64,000 nucleotides of DNA from Paenibacillus sambharensis. GTDB taxonomy: Bacteria > Bacillota > Bacilli > Paenibacillales > Paenibacillaceae. Numbering within the stretch: the stretch's first letter is position 1; every line of letters starts with the position of its first letter. Where the stretch lies: positions 168,422 to 232,421 of the forward strand of contig NZ_QKRB01000054.1 of the NCBI RefSeq assembly GCF_003233845.1. Reading direction: 5' to 3'. The position numbers and the translations under genes were made by a program. The notes under the pieces were generated by a model. The model was not told the origin of the DNA, did not search any database, and saw only the letters and a program-made list of their open reading frames with translations. Positions 10,554-19,871 of the stretch are shown here, in pieces.

Positions 10554-10582
10554 CAGGGATGGCCGATTGCGGCCGTCCCTGT
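10554..10582 (+). terminator. Terminator after the GH9 gene
   Basis: CAGGGATGGCCG pairs with CGGCCGTCCCTG across ATTG (one G-T-type mismatch) and is followed by TTTGTCTTT. Confidence 0.85.
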
Positions 10583-10718
10583 TTGTCTTTCGCCTAGAGG
10601 CTTTCCAGTATACCGGCAATAGAGCTCCCCGTTTTGGGTAATACAAAGTAAGGCGGGACTGCTCGCATTGACTTCATACACGGCCTGCAATCAATATGAG
10701 TTCGAAAGGTGGAGGGCG

Positions 10719-11501
10719 ATGAGAAGAAAGCTGTTAATCACGGGTGCGGCTGGTGTCGTAGGGAGCGCCATTCTGGAGGGACTGCGCGAGAAGGACAAGT
10801 ATGAGATTGTAGCCGGCGATATCCGGGGCGATGAGGACAAGGGGATAGAGGAGCTGGATGTGACTGACCCGGAGAGGCTTCTTGAGCTGACGGAGGGAGT
10901 GGATACGATTCTGCATATCGCTTGGGCGAAGGATCAGGAGGATTTTCTCGGCAAGGTGCTGCCTATTAATGTAACAGGGGCTTATCACATTTATGAAGCG
11001 GCCCGCAAGAATGGGGTCAAGCGGGTCATCTTCGCAAGCTCCAATCATGCAACCGGCTTCTATGAGGTGGACGAAGAGATTGGCGCTGCCGATCCCTACC
11101 GGCCGGACAGCTTCTACGGACTAAGCAAGTGCTATATTGAGCTGCTGGGACGGTTGTATTCAGACAAATACGGTATATCTTCCTTTAATATGCGAATCGG
11201 CAACTTTCCGGGTGATGATTGTCCTCATTCGGACCGGGCAGCCCATATTTGGATTTCCGCGAGGGACCTTGTGCAGCTGACAGAGCGGTGTATTGAAGCG
11301 GATAAGGACATGAAGTTCCTGGCCATGTACGGCACGTCGAACAACTCGGATAATTATTACGACATTAGTTATCTGGATGAGCTGATCGGCTACAAGCCGC
11401 TTGATAATGCTGCCGAGGTGATGGAAGGAGCAAGATGTGCGGGAGAAGCCGTCAAGCATGACGAAACAGAATACAAGGGCGGTGTCTGGTCGGATAAATA
11501 A
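10719..11501 (+). CDS. NAD-dependent epimerase/dehydratase, uronate dehydrogenase-like
   Basis: This is a short-chain dehydrogenase-type protein of 260 residues. The ATG at 10719 follows GGTGGAGGGCG; an upstream in-frame TTG has no such site. Residues 1-25 hold the Rossmann motif TGAAGVVGS, and the catalytic YGLSK (Tyr and Lys) follows SSNHATGFYEV in the usual order. The late segment ISARDLVQLTERCIEA and the ending around LGYKP-like IGYKPLD resemble uronate dehydrogenases that oxidise galacturonate or glucuronate to the aldarolactone (inference from memory of the family). That would fit its place beside pectin esterase genes and a YesS-type regulator, but a nucleotide-sugar epimerase role is not excluded. 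Confidence 0.82.
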   Translation: MRRKLLITGAAGVVGSAILEGLREKDKYEIVAGDIRGDEDKGIEELDVTDPERLLELTEGVDTILHIAWAKDQEDFLGKVLPINVTGAYHIYEAARKNGVKRVIFASSNHATGFYEVDEEIGAADPYRPDSFYGLSKCYIELLGRLYSDKYGISSFNMRIGNFPGDDCPHSDRAAHIWISARDLVQLTERCIEADKDMKFLAMYGTSNNSDNYYDISYLDELIGYKPLDNAAEVMEGARCAGEAVKHDETEYKGGVWSDK

Positions 11502-11546
11502 TACAAGGGGCGCCTGCCGCAATCATGCGGACAGGCGCCCCTTGTA
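11502..11546 (+). terminator. Strong terminator, possibly bidirectional
   Basis: A 15-bp perfect inverted repeat (TACAAGGGGCGCCTG / CAGGCGCCCCTTGTA) lies between the convergent dehydrogenase and AraC-type regulator genes. It probably ends both transcripts. Confidence 0.85.
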
Positions 11547-11592
11547 TACACAGGTTCGCCGGCAGAGCCCCAAACGGAACGGCCGAGAAGAC

Positions 11593-13911
11593 TTAGCTGC
11601 CGGGGCTGCTGTACTGCTTCCGGTACTGTCCAGGTGTCATGTTCTCCTGCTTGCGGAAGGAGCGGATGAAATTTTGAGAGTTGTTGTAGGTCAGCCGCTC
11701 AGCAATATCCTTGATTGACATATCGGTTTCGACGAGCCACTGCTTGGCCTTGTTAAGGCGGTACTGGAACAGGTATTCACTGAAGGTCAGATTGGTTTCC
11801 TTCTTGAAGACACTGCTCAAATAAAAGGCATTGTAATGAAGCCGGGAAGCACATTTCTCGAGAGTAAGGTCCGTCTCATATTCATGCTGGATCATGGTTA
11901 TGATCCGTTCGGACAGATTATGGTACTGTGACTCCTGACGCTGCCGGAACACGTCCGCCATGGGAATGATGAGGCGCAGGCGGAACCAGCTGTCGATCTC
12001 GGGATAGACGTACAGCTGCAGCAGTTCATCATATACCGAGCTTTCCTGCAGGCCAAGCTGCTGCCACCGGATCCCTGCTTCCTGCATAACAATGAGCAGC
12101 GCATTCAGCAGCCGGATGAGCGAGATCTGGTATTCCCTGGGCGTGTGTTCACTGGAAAATATTTGATCGAGGCACTGCTTCAGAAGCTCCAGCGCCTTCG
12201 CCTCATCCGCAAGCTTGACCGCATCGGTCAACTGGTTTTCCAGCTGTTTGGGATAGAAGCTAACCCCGGAATGCTTGCCTTCGTTAAGGCTGTAATAAGG
12301 AATAATGACGCCCTTGCCAAACTTCAGCCTGTGCTTGAGTGCTTCCAGCCCTTCCTGGTAAGCCCGTCCGGCTTTCTTAAGTGAATCGAAGGGAAGGCTG
12401 ATTCCAATGCTGACGTCAAGGTCCAGATAATGCTTCAGCTGCTGCTGAATTTGCTCCGTCAGCTTATAGATATTATTACCGAATTCCTCCTCTGATCTGC
12501 CTGCCGAACCGACAAGCGTTACCTGCGTCTGATCAACAATGACGGGAGGCAGCCTGTCGCCCGGAGGGATCATTTCCTCCACAATGTTATTAATCGCGAA
12601 GAGCAGAAGATCCTGGTCCTTCGGACTGTACCGGGTATCATCCAGGCTGTCAATCTGAAGCGTCATCACAATGAGCCGCTGCCAGTCATCGACCTGCCTG
12701 TCATAGCCTAACAACCGGAATCGCTCCATGATCTCGCCTGGCGCAAGCTGATCTTGATAAAGTCTCAGCAGGAAGTAGGTGCGGACCTGACGGCTTGTCT
12801 GATCAAGCTCTTCCTGCAGCTGGGTATTGGAAGCAAACAGCGCCTTAATGTGGGCGTCGATTACCTGCAGCTCATTCCTGCTGGTCGCGATATGAACAGG
12901 CAGCCGCTCGGCAATGGCCTGAAACATCTGTCTGATCGGCATGTATACCTTCCGGCTGCCCAGCCAGAGGAATAAGACAGCCAGTATAACCATAAGAGCG
13001 CTTACATAAAAGGTAAACCATCCTATCGAACGGGCTTCCCGGGTATACTCGCCCATCTCCGTAAAAGAGGCATATACCCAGCCATTAAAGGAGGAGCGCA
13101 CATAAGTGACTGATAGCTCCCTGCCGCCAGCATCAAGGGTGAATTGACCGGCATCACCGGCGAACAGGTCCGGCTCAAGATTTCTCCCCTCGGGCGTTTC
13201 ATGAAGATATTTGCCGGTCATGGACGGCTGCGGGTGGGCGACGATCCGGTAATCACTCCCCAGCACCATGGTGCGCTTGGAGCTGTCCTGATTGCCCAGC
13301 GTGGCGCCCAGCTGGCAGCTCGGAATGGTGGCGAACGCCGCGCCGCGCTTCTCGCCAAGATGAAGAAGAGGCATTTTTTTGACCAGTACAATGGTATGGC
13401 TGCAGCCGTAGCTCTCATTATCACTGGAGCCGATCGTGCCGGTTTCAAGCAGCACCCAGCTGGTGCTCTCGGGGAGCTTCATCAGCTCGGACAGGGTCTC
13501 CTGATGCTCATAGCCAGAAAATGTGTACAGCCCCCGGTTGTTGATCAGCCAATCCTTGGAGGCGTTAGCCAGAATGACATCGGTCACATGCGTTTCCGGT
13601 GACTGAAGCAGGCTGAGCTCACGCTTGAGGTTATAGTACAGCTGAAAATCATGGTAGGTAAGCTGGCGGTACAGCGCCTCCTGCAGCTGATTGGTATTGA
13701 TGACATAGTTAAGTGTATAGTCGATTGTCCGGAGAATCTGCTCGGTACTGCCGTTAATCTGGCTCATGATCTGCAGATTGCTTTCGTTAACCTGCTGTTG
13801 AATGGACGCGGATGACTTCTGGAAGGAGAAGTACCCGAGTGCCAGCAGGGGTAGGACACTGACGGCGCAGCCGAATAGGATCATTTTGCTGAAGAGGCTG
13901 AATCTGCTCAT
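11593..13911 (-). CDS. Membrane-bound AraC-family regulator, YesS type
   Basis: This is a one-protein sensor-regulator of 772 residues. An AGGAGG site precedes the ATG. A first membrane helix (about residues 8-28) and a second (about 297-320) enclose a large extracellular sensor domain of Cache-like character. A cytoplasmic linker follows, and the C-terminal 100 residues form an AraC HTH domain with LEKCASRLHYNAFYLSSVFK and IAERLTYNNSQNFIRSFRK. This build matches YesS of Bacillus subtilis, which activates the rhamnogalacturonan genes. It is divergent from the lipoprotein and pectin-esterase operon at 14.1-19.7 kb, its most likely target. The inducer is probably an extracellular pectin fragment (inference). 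Confidence 0.92.
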   Translation of the reverse strand: MSRFSLFSKMILFGCAVSVLPLLALGYFSFQKSSASIQQQVNESNLQIMSQINGSTEQILRTIDYTLNYVINTNQLQEALYRQLTYHDFQLYYNLKRELSLLQSPETHVTDVILANASKDWLINNRGLYTFSGYEHQETLSELMKLPESTSWVLLETGTIGSSDNESYGCSHTIVLVKKMPLLHLGEKRGAAFATIPSCQLGATLGNQDSSKRTMVLGSDYRIVAHPQPSMTGKYLHETPEGRNLEPDLFAGDAGQFTLDAGGRELSVTYVRSSFNGWVYASFTEMGEYTREARSIGWFTFYVSALMVILAVLFLWLGSRKVYMPIRQMFQAIAERLPVHIATSRNELQVIDAHIKALFASNTQLQEELDQTSRQVRTYFLLRLYQDQLAPGEIMERFRLLGYDRQVDDWQRLIVMTLQIDSLDDTRYSPKDQDLLLFAINNIVEEMIPPGDRLPPVIVDQTQVTLVGSAGRSEEEFGNNIYKLTEQIQQQLKHYLDLDVSIGISLPFDSLKKAGRAYQEGLEALKHRLKFGKGVIIPYYSLNEGKHSGVSFYPKQLENQLTDAVKLADEAKALELLKQCLDQIFSSEHTPREYQISLIRLLNALLIVMQEAGIRWQQLGLQESSVYDELLQLYVYPEIDSWFRLRLIIPMADVFRQRQESQYHNLSERIITMIQHEYETDLTLEKCASRLHYNAFYLSSVFKKETNLTFSEYLFQYRLNKAKQWLVETDMSIKDIAERLTYNNSQNFIRSFRKQENMTPGQYRKQYSSPGS

Positions 13912-14150
13912 AACGGTCGTTTCTCCTCCTGTTTATGCAGATGGCTGGCTCTTGCCTGGGATGTCGCCATCCTGATTCAACTTATCATTGTGACAGGGAT
14001 AATCATTAGATCAGATTGTCCTGTGTTTTATGCGGACAGTGCGGATTAATCATCTATTCTTCCAACAGGCGCTTGATCCCTCCGGGTGTCCTGCGATATG
14101 CTGAGAAGAGGATGCCAAATATTAGGTTGCCAGGGAGGGGGCTTAACGTG

Positions 14151-15710
14151 ATGACAGCCGGGAACATGCGTCTATTGTCGGCCGCTGTTCTGCTGCTGGT
14201 ATTGATTGGATGCACGTATAGTGTAGCACAAAATGAAAGCGCTATCCCTCAGAATGATACGTTCTTCTCCTTAGAGGATGTGTCGCGCAACGAAGCGGGA
14301 GGGAAGCGGATGACGCTGACCATTATGGCAGATCTTCATACGCCGCAGGTGCCGGGTGACCGGATTGAGCGGGAGCTGGAAGCCTTGACCGGCACGGAAC
14401 TCGTTATTGACTGGGTACCGGATGACAGCTATGACGAGAAGATGCAGGCTGCCTTTGCCACTGGTTCTCTTCCGCAGGCGGTATATATCAAGAACGCGGC
14501 TTCGCTGGAGATGTACCGGCAGGCCTTCCGGAGCGGCTTGTTCTGGGAGATTGGCCCGCTGCTGAGCGAGTTCCCCCATCTCCGCAAGCTGGAGACAGAG
14601 GTGCTCCGCAACACGGCGGTGGACGGTAAAATATATGGCTTGTACCAGGAACGTCCGCTGTCTCGGCAGGGAATTATATACCGCAAGGACTGGGCTGACC
14701 GGCTGGGGCTGAAGGAGCCGACAACAATTGATGAGCTGTATGTCATGCTTAAGCGGTTTACGGAAGAGGATCCTGACGGGAACGGCCTCGACGACACCGT
14801 TGGTCTTGCAAACCGCAGTGATCTGGTATATGGAGCATTCAAGACAGTAGGGTCCTATTTTGGCACGCCGAACGGCTGGGGAATAGACAACGGCAGATTG
14901 AAGCCGGAATTTATGTTTCGTGCTTATAAGGAGACGCTGCAATTCTTCCGCAAGCTGCATCAGGAAGGTCTGATGAATCGCAATTTCGCGGTGACGGGCA
15001 AGCAGGACCAGGCTGATCTATTCGTAAGCGGGAGAGCCGGCGTGTACATTGGAGCTATGGTCAATGTTCAGACCCTGCATGCACAGCTTCAGGCGGTTGA
15101 TCCGGATGCTGAGCTGGATGTGCATAACCGTATCTATGGACCGCAGGGCTATGGAATCTGGTCCATACCCGGTTACAGCTCCGTCGTCCTCTTCCCCAAA
15201 TCGGCTGTTGCCACAGAGGGAGAACTGCGAAGTATTCTTGCCTTCTACGATAAGCTGATGACACCACAGGCAGCAAATTTGCTGTTCTGGGGCGTAGAGC
15301 AGGAGCACTATCAGCTGGTTGACGGAAGAGCTGTTCTTCAGGAGCCGTACAGCCGGTTTGAGGAGGAAGTAAAGCCTTACCAGGCGCTTCAGATCGGCGG
15401 CCCGCGCACCATTGACATGCTCAAGCCGGATTATGAGCTTCCTGCCAGAGATAAGGCAGAAGCGCTGACGCTCGAGAATGAGGCCTATCTCATTGATGAT
15501 CCGACAGCGGCGTTAGATTCGAGGACCTCTAGCGCCCTCGGCATTAGGCTGCAGGAAATCATCCGGGATGCGACCTTCCAATATATTATGGGGGATCTGG
15601 ACGACAAGGGATTCGACCAAGCGGTTCTCCAGTGGATGGAGAAGGGCGGAAGCGACATTGTGGCGGAATACAATGAGGCTTACAAGCAGCAGGAGCCGGG
15701 TTTGAGATGA
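14151..15710 (+). CDS. Solute-binding lipoprotein without adjacent permeases
   Basis: This is an extracellular solute-binding protein of 519 residues, in the long YtcQ/LplA-like class. The start chosen is ATG 14151 (or GTG 14148), because AGGGAGGGGG lies just upstream and the sequence then opens with a lipoprotein signal ending VLIGC (Cys21). The open frame further upstream lacks these signals. The mature protein has the EEDPDGNGLDDT calcium-loop-like segment usual in the class. The next genes, 24 bp downstream, are esterases rather than permeases, so the channel must be encoded elsewhere, or the protein may serve as a ligand presenter for the divergent YesS-like sensor (inference). Likely ligand: esterified pectic oligosaccharides. 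Confidence 0.88.
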   Translation: MTAGNMRLLSAAVLLLVLIGCTYSVAQNESAIPQNDTFFSLEDVSRNEAGGKRMTLTIMADLHTPQVPGDRIERELEALTGTELVIDWVPDDSYDEKMQAAFATGSLPQAVYIKNAASLEMYRQAFRSGLFWEIGPLLSEFPHLRKLETEVLRNTAVDGKIYGLYQERPLSRQGIIYRKDWADRLGLKEPTTIDELYVMLKRFTEEDPDGNGLDDTVGLANRSDLVYGAFKTVGSYFGTPNGWGIDNGRLKPEFMFRAYKETLQFFRKLHQEGLMNRNFAVTGKQDQADLFVSGRAGVYIGAMVNVQTLHAQLQAVDPDAELDVHNRIYGPQGYGIWSIPGYSSVVLFPKSAVATEGELRSILAFYDKLMTPQAANLLFWGVEQEHYQLVDGRAVLQEPYSRFEEEVKPYQALQIGGPRTIDMLKPDYELPARDKAEALTLENEAYLIDDPTAALDSRTSSALGIRLQEIIRDATFQYIMGDLDDKGFDQAVLQWMEKGGSDIVAEYNEAYKQQEPGLR

Positions 15711-15734
15711 AACGGGCGGAGGTGGGGATAAGCC

Positions 15735-16829
15735 ATGCAAGGTAACAGAAGAACTGCAACAGAGGCGGGACAGACCGGCTGGGCGCCGGACGGGGCGCTT
15801 GAGAGGCTGATGGAGAAGCTGGAAGAGGAGCGGAAGACTTACGCTTCCGCACATACCCGGGAAGAGAGGAAGGCGAAGCTGCTCGCCTCTCTGCACCGCA
15901 CACTGGGCAATTTCGATACTTTGAAGGAAGAAGGAGGCCCGCTTGCCTCGAGGCAGCTGGAGCGGGTTGAAACTGCCCGGATGATTCGGGAACGCGTCGA
16001 ATTTACAGCGGGCTATGGGCTGCAGGTGCCGGCCTATGCGGTGTGGAGCAGGGAGGCTGGCGGCGGCAGGCTTCCTGCCGTGCTTGCTCTCCACGGGCAT
16101 GGCAGCGGCAGCCGGGACATGCTTGGGCTGAATCCGGACGGCACACCGAAGCCGGAAGGCCCGGGTATTCACGGTAATACGGTTGAGGCTCTGGCGCAAA
16201 GGGGATTCCTTGTTCTGGTGCCGGAGATTGCGGGATTCGGAGACAGGAGGCTTGAGCGGGACGCAGGACGAACCGAACCTGCGGCTAATTCCTGCTTCGG
16301 GCTGGCGGCCGCTCTGCTGATGACGGGGAGGACATTAGCCGGATTGCGTGTCTTTGAAGCGAGAAGGGCGCTAGACTACCTGGAGACCAGGTCTGATGTC
16401 GATGCGGAACGTGTCGGCTGTATTGGCTTCTCCGGAGGTGGTATGGTCGCTTCCTTGACGGCAGCTGTGGAAGGGCGGATCCGTGCCGCTGTTATCTGCG
16501 GTTACGGCAGTACATACCGGGACAGTATTCTAGCCAGGCAGCACTGCCTGGATAATTACCTGCCCGGCATTCTCCAGGAAGCGGAAATGCCGGAACTGCT
16601 GGGGCTGATAGCACCGAGGCCGCTATTCTTGGAGTCTGGCCGTTCCGATCATCTGTTCCCGGCGGAAGCGGTTCAGGCTGCGGCAGACTACTTGGAGCAG
16701 CTGTACGCAGAACTGGGCGCGGCAGACAGCTTCGGACTTGACCTCTTTGAGGGAGGGCACGAAATCAGGGGAGACCGGTCATTTGATTGGCTGCAGACGA
16801 AGGTGAAGGAGGAGAAGGAACATGCTTGA
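15735..16829 (+). CDS. Alpha/beta hydrolase, acetyl-esterase-like
   Basis: This is an alpha/beta-hydrolase-fold protein of 364 residues without a signal peptide. The oxyanion-side motif HGHGSGSRD is near residue 120, the nucleophile elbow GFSGGG near residue 233, the acid in ESGRSDHLF near residue 300 and the histidine in EGGHEI near residue 340. A charged helical N-terminal extension (about residues 20-60) precedes the core. It resembles the dienelactone-hydrolase/acetyl-xylan-esterase group. The ATG at 15735 follows GGCGGAGGTGGGG, and the end overlaps the next gene by 8 bp, so it is translationally coupled to an SGNH esterase. In this operon it probably de-acetylates imported pectic or xylan oligosaccharides in the cytoplasm. 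Substrate unproven. Confidence 0.85.
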   Translation: MQGNRRTATEAGQTGWAPDGALERLMEKLEEERKTYASAHTREERKAKLLASLHRTLGNFDTLKEEGGPLASRQLERVETARMIRERVEFTAGYGLQVPAYAVWSREAGGGRLPAVLALHGHGSGSRDMLGLNPDGTPKPEGPGIHGNTVEALAQRGFLVLVPEIAGFGDRRLERDAGRTEPAANSCFGLAAALLMTGRTLAGLRVFEARRALDYLETRSDVDAERVGCIGFSGGGMVASLTAAVEGRIRAAVICGYGSTYRDSILARQHCLDNYLPGILQEAEMPELLGLIAPRPLFLESGRSDHLFPAEAVQAAADYLEQLYAELGAADSFGLDLFEGGHEIRGDRSFDWLQTKVKEEKEHA

Positions 16830-17901
16830 CCGCATGGTTTCCATGCCGGGAGACATTGTGATACAGGGCGTCGGTCTTCACAATATTGCTGAGATTGAGG
16901 AGCTGGGAGAGGGACGGGGGATCCAGCTGTCGCGGGTGCCGGCCAAGGTGCGGCTGGCGCTGAATGAGAAGGCGCAGGGGCGGGCGCTTCTTGGCGCGGG
17001 ATCGGAGCTTCGCTTCAATCTGGAGGGGGATGAAGCGATCCTTACCTTCCTCCATGAACCTCTGGACCGTTCAGCAGGCTTCGCCGGACCCAAGGGCGTC
17101 TTTGAGGTTTATCAGGGGGATTACCAGGGTGCCTATGATACTACCCCTCAGCTGATGGCGGAGGGTGGTGAGACCAGGCTTGTTGTCCGCCGCAGCCGCA
17201 AGCATGAGCAGCTGTTAAGGCGCCGGTATGACGAAGGGCTGCTGACCTTTGATCCGTCCCTGCTGCGGGTTATGCTTCCGAATGATCTTCAGGTCCGCCT
17301 GCATCGCATTGAAGGAGCTGTGACGCCTCCAAGGCGTGGCCAGGCGCCGGCTGGAAGGCTGCTTGTGTACGGATCATCCATTACGGCTGGCGGCGATGCC
17401 GTGCTGCCTTCAGGCAGCTATGCGCATGCAGCAGCCCGGCGTCTTGGAACCGATCTTATTAATCTGGGCTTCTCGGGAAGCTGTCATGTGGAACCGGCAA
17501 TGGCGGACTATATAGCCGCCAGAGGGGATTGGCACTATGCTGTGCTGGAGCTCGGTGTCAATGTGATCGATTTCATGCCTCTGGCCGAGTTTGAGCAGCG
17601 GGTACGCTATATGCTGCGCACCATCGCCGACAGCAGCAGGGACAGATGGGTGTTCTGCACGGATCTCTTCACCTGTCACCGGGACTATGACCGGGATCCG
17701 TTGATCGCCGAGTACCGCGATATTGTCCGCCGTACGGTCAGGTCGCTTAAGCAGGAGACAATCGTTTATATTTCAGGCCGCGAGCTGCTGCCGGATGACC
17801 GGGCACTGACCATTGACCTGCTCCATCCGTCAGCGGAAGGCATGCAGGAAATAGCGCGCAGGCTGGCCCGCCGAATTCGGCTGCATGCAGAGCCGCAGTA
17901 G
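16822..17901 (+). CDS. SGNH/GDSL hydrolase, CE2-like architecture
   Basis: The protein has 359 residues and no signal peptide. Residues about 1-165 form a beta-rich N-terminal domain, and 170-359 an SGNH hydrolase with the nucleophile in YGSSITAGGD, the Gly block LGFSGS, the Asn block ELGVNVIDF and the Asp-His pair in DLLHPSAEG. A beta-sandwich followed by a compact SGNH domain recalls carbohydrate esterase family 2, but the family cannot be fixed by eye. It overlaps the preceding esterase by 8 bp and is followed after 43 bp by pectin methylesterase. GAAGGAGGAGAAGGA supplies the ribosome binding site. Likely a cytoplasmic O-acetyl esterase on imported oligosaccharides. Confidence 0.85.
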   Translation: MLDRMVSMPGDIVIQGVGLHNIAEIEELGEGRGIQLSRVPAKVRLALNEKAQGRALLGAGSELRFNLEGDEAILTFLHEPLDRSAGFAGPKGVFEVYQGDYQGAYDTTPQLMAEGGETRLVVRRSRKHEQLLRRRYDEGLLTFDPSLLRVMLPNDLQVRLHRIEGAVTPPRRGQAPAGRLLVYGSSITAGGDAVLPSGSYAHAAARRLGTDLINLGFSGSCHVEPAMADYIAARGDWHYAVLELGVNVIDFMPLAEFEQRVRYMLRTIADSSRDRWVFCTDLFTCHRDYDRDPLIAEYRDIVRRTVRSLKQETIVYISGRELLPDDRALTIDLLHPSAEGMQEIARRLARRIRLHAEPQ

Positions 17902-17944
17902 GTGCAAGCAGGTGAACTTTCTTGAGGAGAGGAGGGGCGCGTTC

Positions 17945-18946
17945 ATGATCATTGTAGCAGCTGACGGAAGCGGTGATTACCGCACCGTGCAGGAAGCCAT
18001 TGATGCAGCTGATGCTTATGGGAGCGCGGAGCCGGTTACGATCCGGGTCCGCAGCGGTATTTACAAGGAGAAGGTGACTGTCGGACGGCCGGGTATAACA
18101 CTAGTTGGCGATCATGCGGAGAGCACCATCATCACCTACGATGATTACGCCCGGAAGCGGTTTCCGGACGGGGAACACTATCATACCTTCAACTCTTACA
18201 GCTTTCTTGTTGCGGCGGATGATTTTACGGCTGAGCAGCTTACCTTCGCGAACACGGCTGGCCCGGGCGAGCGTGTGGGCCAGGCGCTTGCTGTGTATGC
18301 GGATGGGGACCGGACTATATTCCGGCGGTGCCGTTTCCTCGGAGCTCAGGATACGCTGTTTACCGGGCCGCTGCCGCCGCAGCCGAAGGAGAGAGCGAGC
18401 TTCGGCGGACCGCGGGACAGTTTGCCAAGGCGGGACACCCGCCAATATTATGAAGACTGCTACCTGGAGGGGGATATTGATTTTATATTTGGCTCGGCAG
18501 CAGCTTATTTCTACCGCTGTGAGCTCTTCTCCAGGCGGCGAGAGCCGCAATGGAAGGAGGAGGGGGCAGGTCTGCCTGTGATCCAAGGCTGGATAACGGC
18601 AGCTTCAACGCCGGAGCATGCTCTCTACGGGTATGTGTTCGATAACTGCCGGCTTACCGGGGATGCTCCGGCAGGCAGTGTCTATCTGGGCAGGCCGTGG
18701 CGTGATCATGCCCATACTGTGTTTAAGAACTGCTGGATGGGTGCCCATATTAAGCCGGAGGGCTGGGATAACTGGGGCAGGCCGCACTGCGAGCATCTTG
18801 TCCGTTACGAGGAGTACGGCAGCACAGGACCGGGCGCAAGTCCCTTACAGCGGGTCAGCTGGTCCAGGCAGCTGCTCCCGGAGGAAGCAGAACGCTATAC
18901 AGCAGCGCATGTTCTGGCAGGGCATGACGGCTGGTATCCGAGATAA
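17945..18946 (+). CDS. Pectin methylesterase, CE8, without signal peptide
   Basis: This is a pectinesterase of 333 residues that removes methyl esters from galacturonan. The start at ATG 17945 follows GGAGAGGAGGGG and gives the normal first strand IIVAADGSGDYRTVQEAI directly, so there is no signal peptide. Conserved blocks in order: GIYKEKV, LAVYADGDR, GAQDTLF (Asp136), EGDIDFIFG (Asp179) and YLGRPWRD (substrate-binding Arg). An acidic/basic insertion rich in Pro, Arg and Asp sits between the second and third blocks. Lack of export implies that methylated oligogalacturonides are imported before de-esterification. It lies 43 bp after the SGNH gene and 15 bp before the CE12 gene. Confidence 0.94.
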   Translation: MIIVAADGSGDYRTVQEAIDAADAYGSAEPVTIRVRSGIYKEKVTVGRPGITLVGDHAESTIITYDDYARKRFPDGEHYHTFNSYSFLVAADDFTAEQLTFANTAGPGERVGQALAVYADGDRTIFRRCRFLGAQDTLFTGPLPPQPKERASFGGPRDSLPRRDTRQYYEDCYLEGDIDFIFGSAAAYFYRCELFSRRREPQWKEEGAGLPVIQGWITAASTPEHALYGYVFDNCRLTGDAPAGSVYLGRPWRDHAHTVFKNCWMGAHIKPEGWDNWGRPHCEHLVRYEEYGSTGPGASPLQRVSWSRQLLPEEAERYTAAHVLAGHDGWYPR

Positions 18947-18961
18947 GGGGGATGACAAGGA

Positions 18962-19657
18962 ATGAAACCGGTAACCTTACATTTGGCCGGCGATTCCACC
19001 ATGTCCGATTACGGACCCGGGGAAGCGCCGAGGGCTGGCTGGGGACAAATGCTGCAGGAATTTGTCCAGCCGCATGTGACCGTACGCAACAAAGCTATGT
19101 CGGGACGGAGCTCGAAGAGCTTTATAGATGAAGGACGTCTGGATGACCTGCTGGGCGAAGTACAGGCTGGCGATTATGTACTTATTCAATTCGGGCATAA
19201 TGATGCGAAGCCTGACGAGGAGCGGCGTACCGAACCGTTTGGAAGCTACCAGAGCTATCTGGAGCGTTATCTGACAGCGGCAGCCGGCAAGGAAGCGCAG
19301 GCTGTTCTGATCACGTCAGTCGAGCGGCGTAAATTTGGCCCAGACGGCCTGCTGGAGCCTACGCATGGTGATTATCCTGCGGCTATGGAGGAGCTGGCTC
19401 GCGAGCGCGGCATCCCGCTGCTGGATTTGAGGGTGCTGACAGGGCGGCTTTACGAACGGATGGGCCCGGAGGAGTCCAAGCAGCTGTTCATGTGGCTGGA
19501 GCCCGGCGAGCATCCGAACTACCCGGAGGGCGTTCGGGATGATACCCATTTCTCAGAGCAAGGTGCCAGAATGGTTGCAGCTTTAGCGGCAGAAGGCCTG
19601 TATCGTTTGGACCTGCCCTGCAGGGACCCCGAGAGTCTTAAGAGCAGCACCGTGTAA
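18962..19657 (+). CDS. Rhamnogalacturonan acetylesterase, CE12
   Basis: This is an SGNH-type CE12 esterase of 231 residues, similar in plan to RhgT/YesT of Bacillus. The nucleophile block is AGDSTMSDYG near residue 12, followed by GRSSKSF (Gly block), IQFGHNDAK (Asn block) and the Asp/His pair in DDTHFSEQGA near residue 193. There is no signal peptide, so it acts in the cytoplasm, removing acetyl groups from rhamnogalacturonan fragments. ATG at 18962 follows AAGGGGGATGACAAGGA. It is the last gene of the five-gene de-esterification operon, with a terminator 33 bp downstream. Confidence 0.93.
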   Translation: MKPVTLHLAGDSTMSDYGPGEAPRAGWGQMLQEFVQPHVTVRNKAMSGRSSKSFIDEGRLDDLLGEVQAGDYVLIQFGHNDAKPDEERRTEPFGSYQSYLERYLTAAAGKEAQAVLITSVERRKFGPDGLLEPTHGDYPAAMEELARERGIPLLDLRVLTGRLYERMGPEESKQLFMWLEPGEHPNYPEGVRDDTHFSEQGARMVAALAAEGLYRLDLPCRDPESLKSSTV

Positions 19658-19689
19658 AGCGGGAAAGCATGCATGTGAGGATAATTGTG

Positions 19690-19725
19690 AACAGTGCCGG
19701 GGATGTACTCCCGGCACTGTTTGTT
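19690..19725 (+). terminator. Terminator of the pectin-esterase operon
   Basis: AACAGTGCCGGG and CCCGGCACTGTT form a 12-bp perfect stem with an 8-nt loop, followed by TGTTG. Confidence 0.85.
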
Positions 19726-19784
19726 GAGCAGCAGGCCTATTGAAGAAATCACTTACATCGCGCGTCATATTTTGGTGTTTTACT

Positions 19785-19827
19785 CGTGATTTATTTCACA
19801 TAATTATTTCGGCCGACCGGTTAAGAT
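19785..19827 (+). promoter_or_regulatory. FNR/CRP-type operator and -10 box before hemerythrin gene
   Basis: CGTGA-N6-TCACA at 19785-19800 matches the FNR/CRP-family palindrome TGTGA-N6-TCACA at 9 of 10 defined bases. A -10-like TAAGAT is at 19822-19827. If the start site is near 19834, the palindrome centre falls at -41.5, the classic class II activator position. The downstream gene encodes an O2-binding hemerythrin fold, consistent with anaerobic activation. Confidence 0.72.
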
Positions 19828-19871
19828 GGGAGATATTCAGCAGAAGTCTTAAGGAACCGGAGGGATCATTC

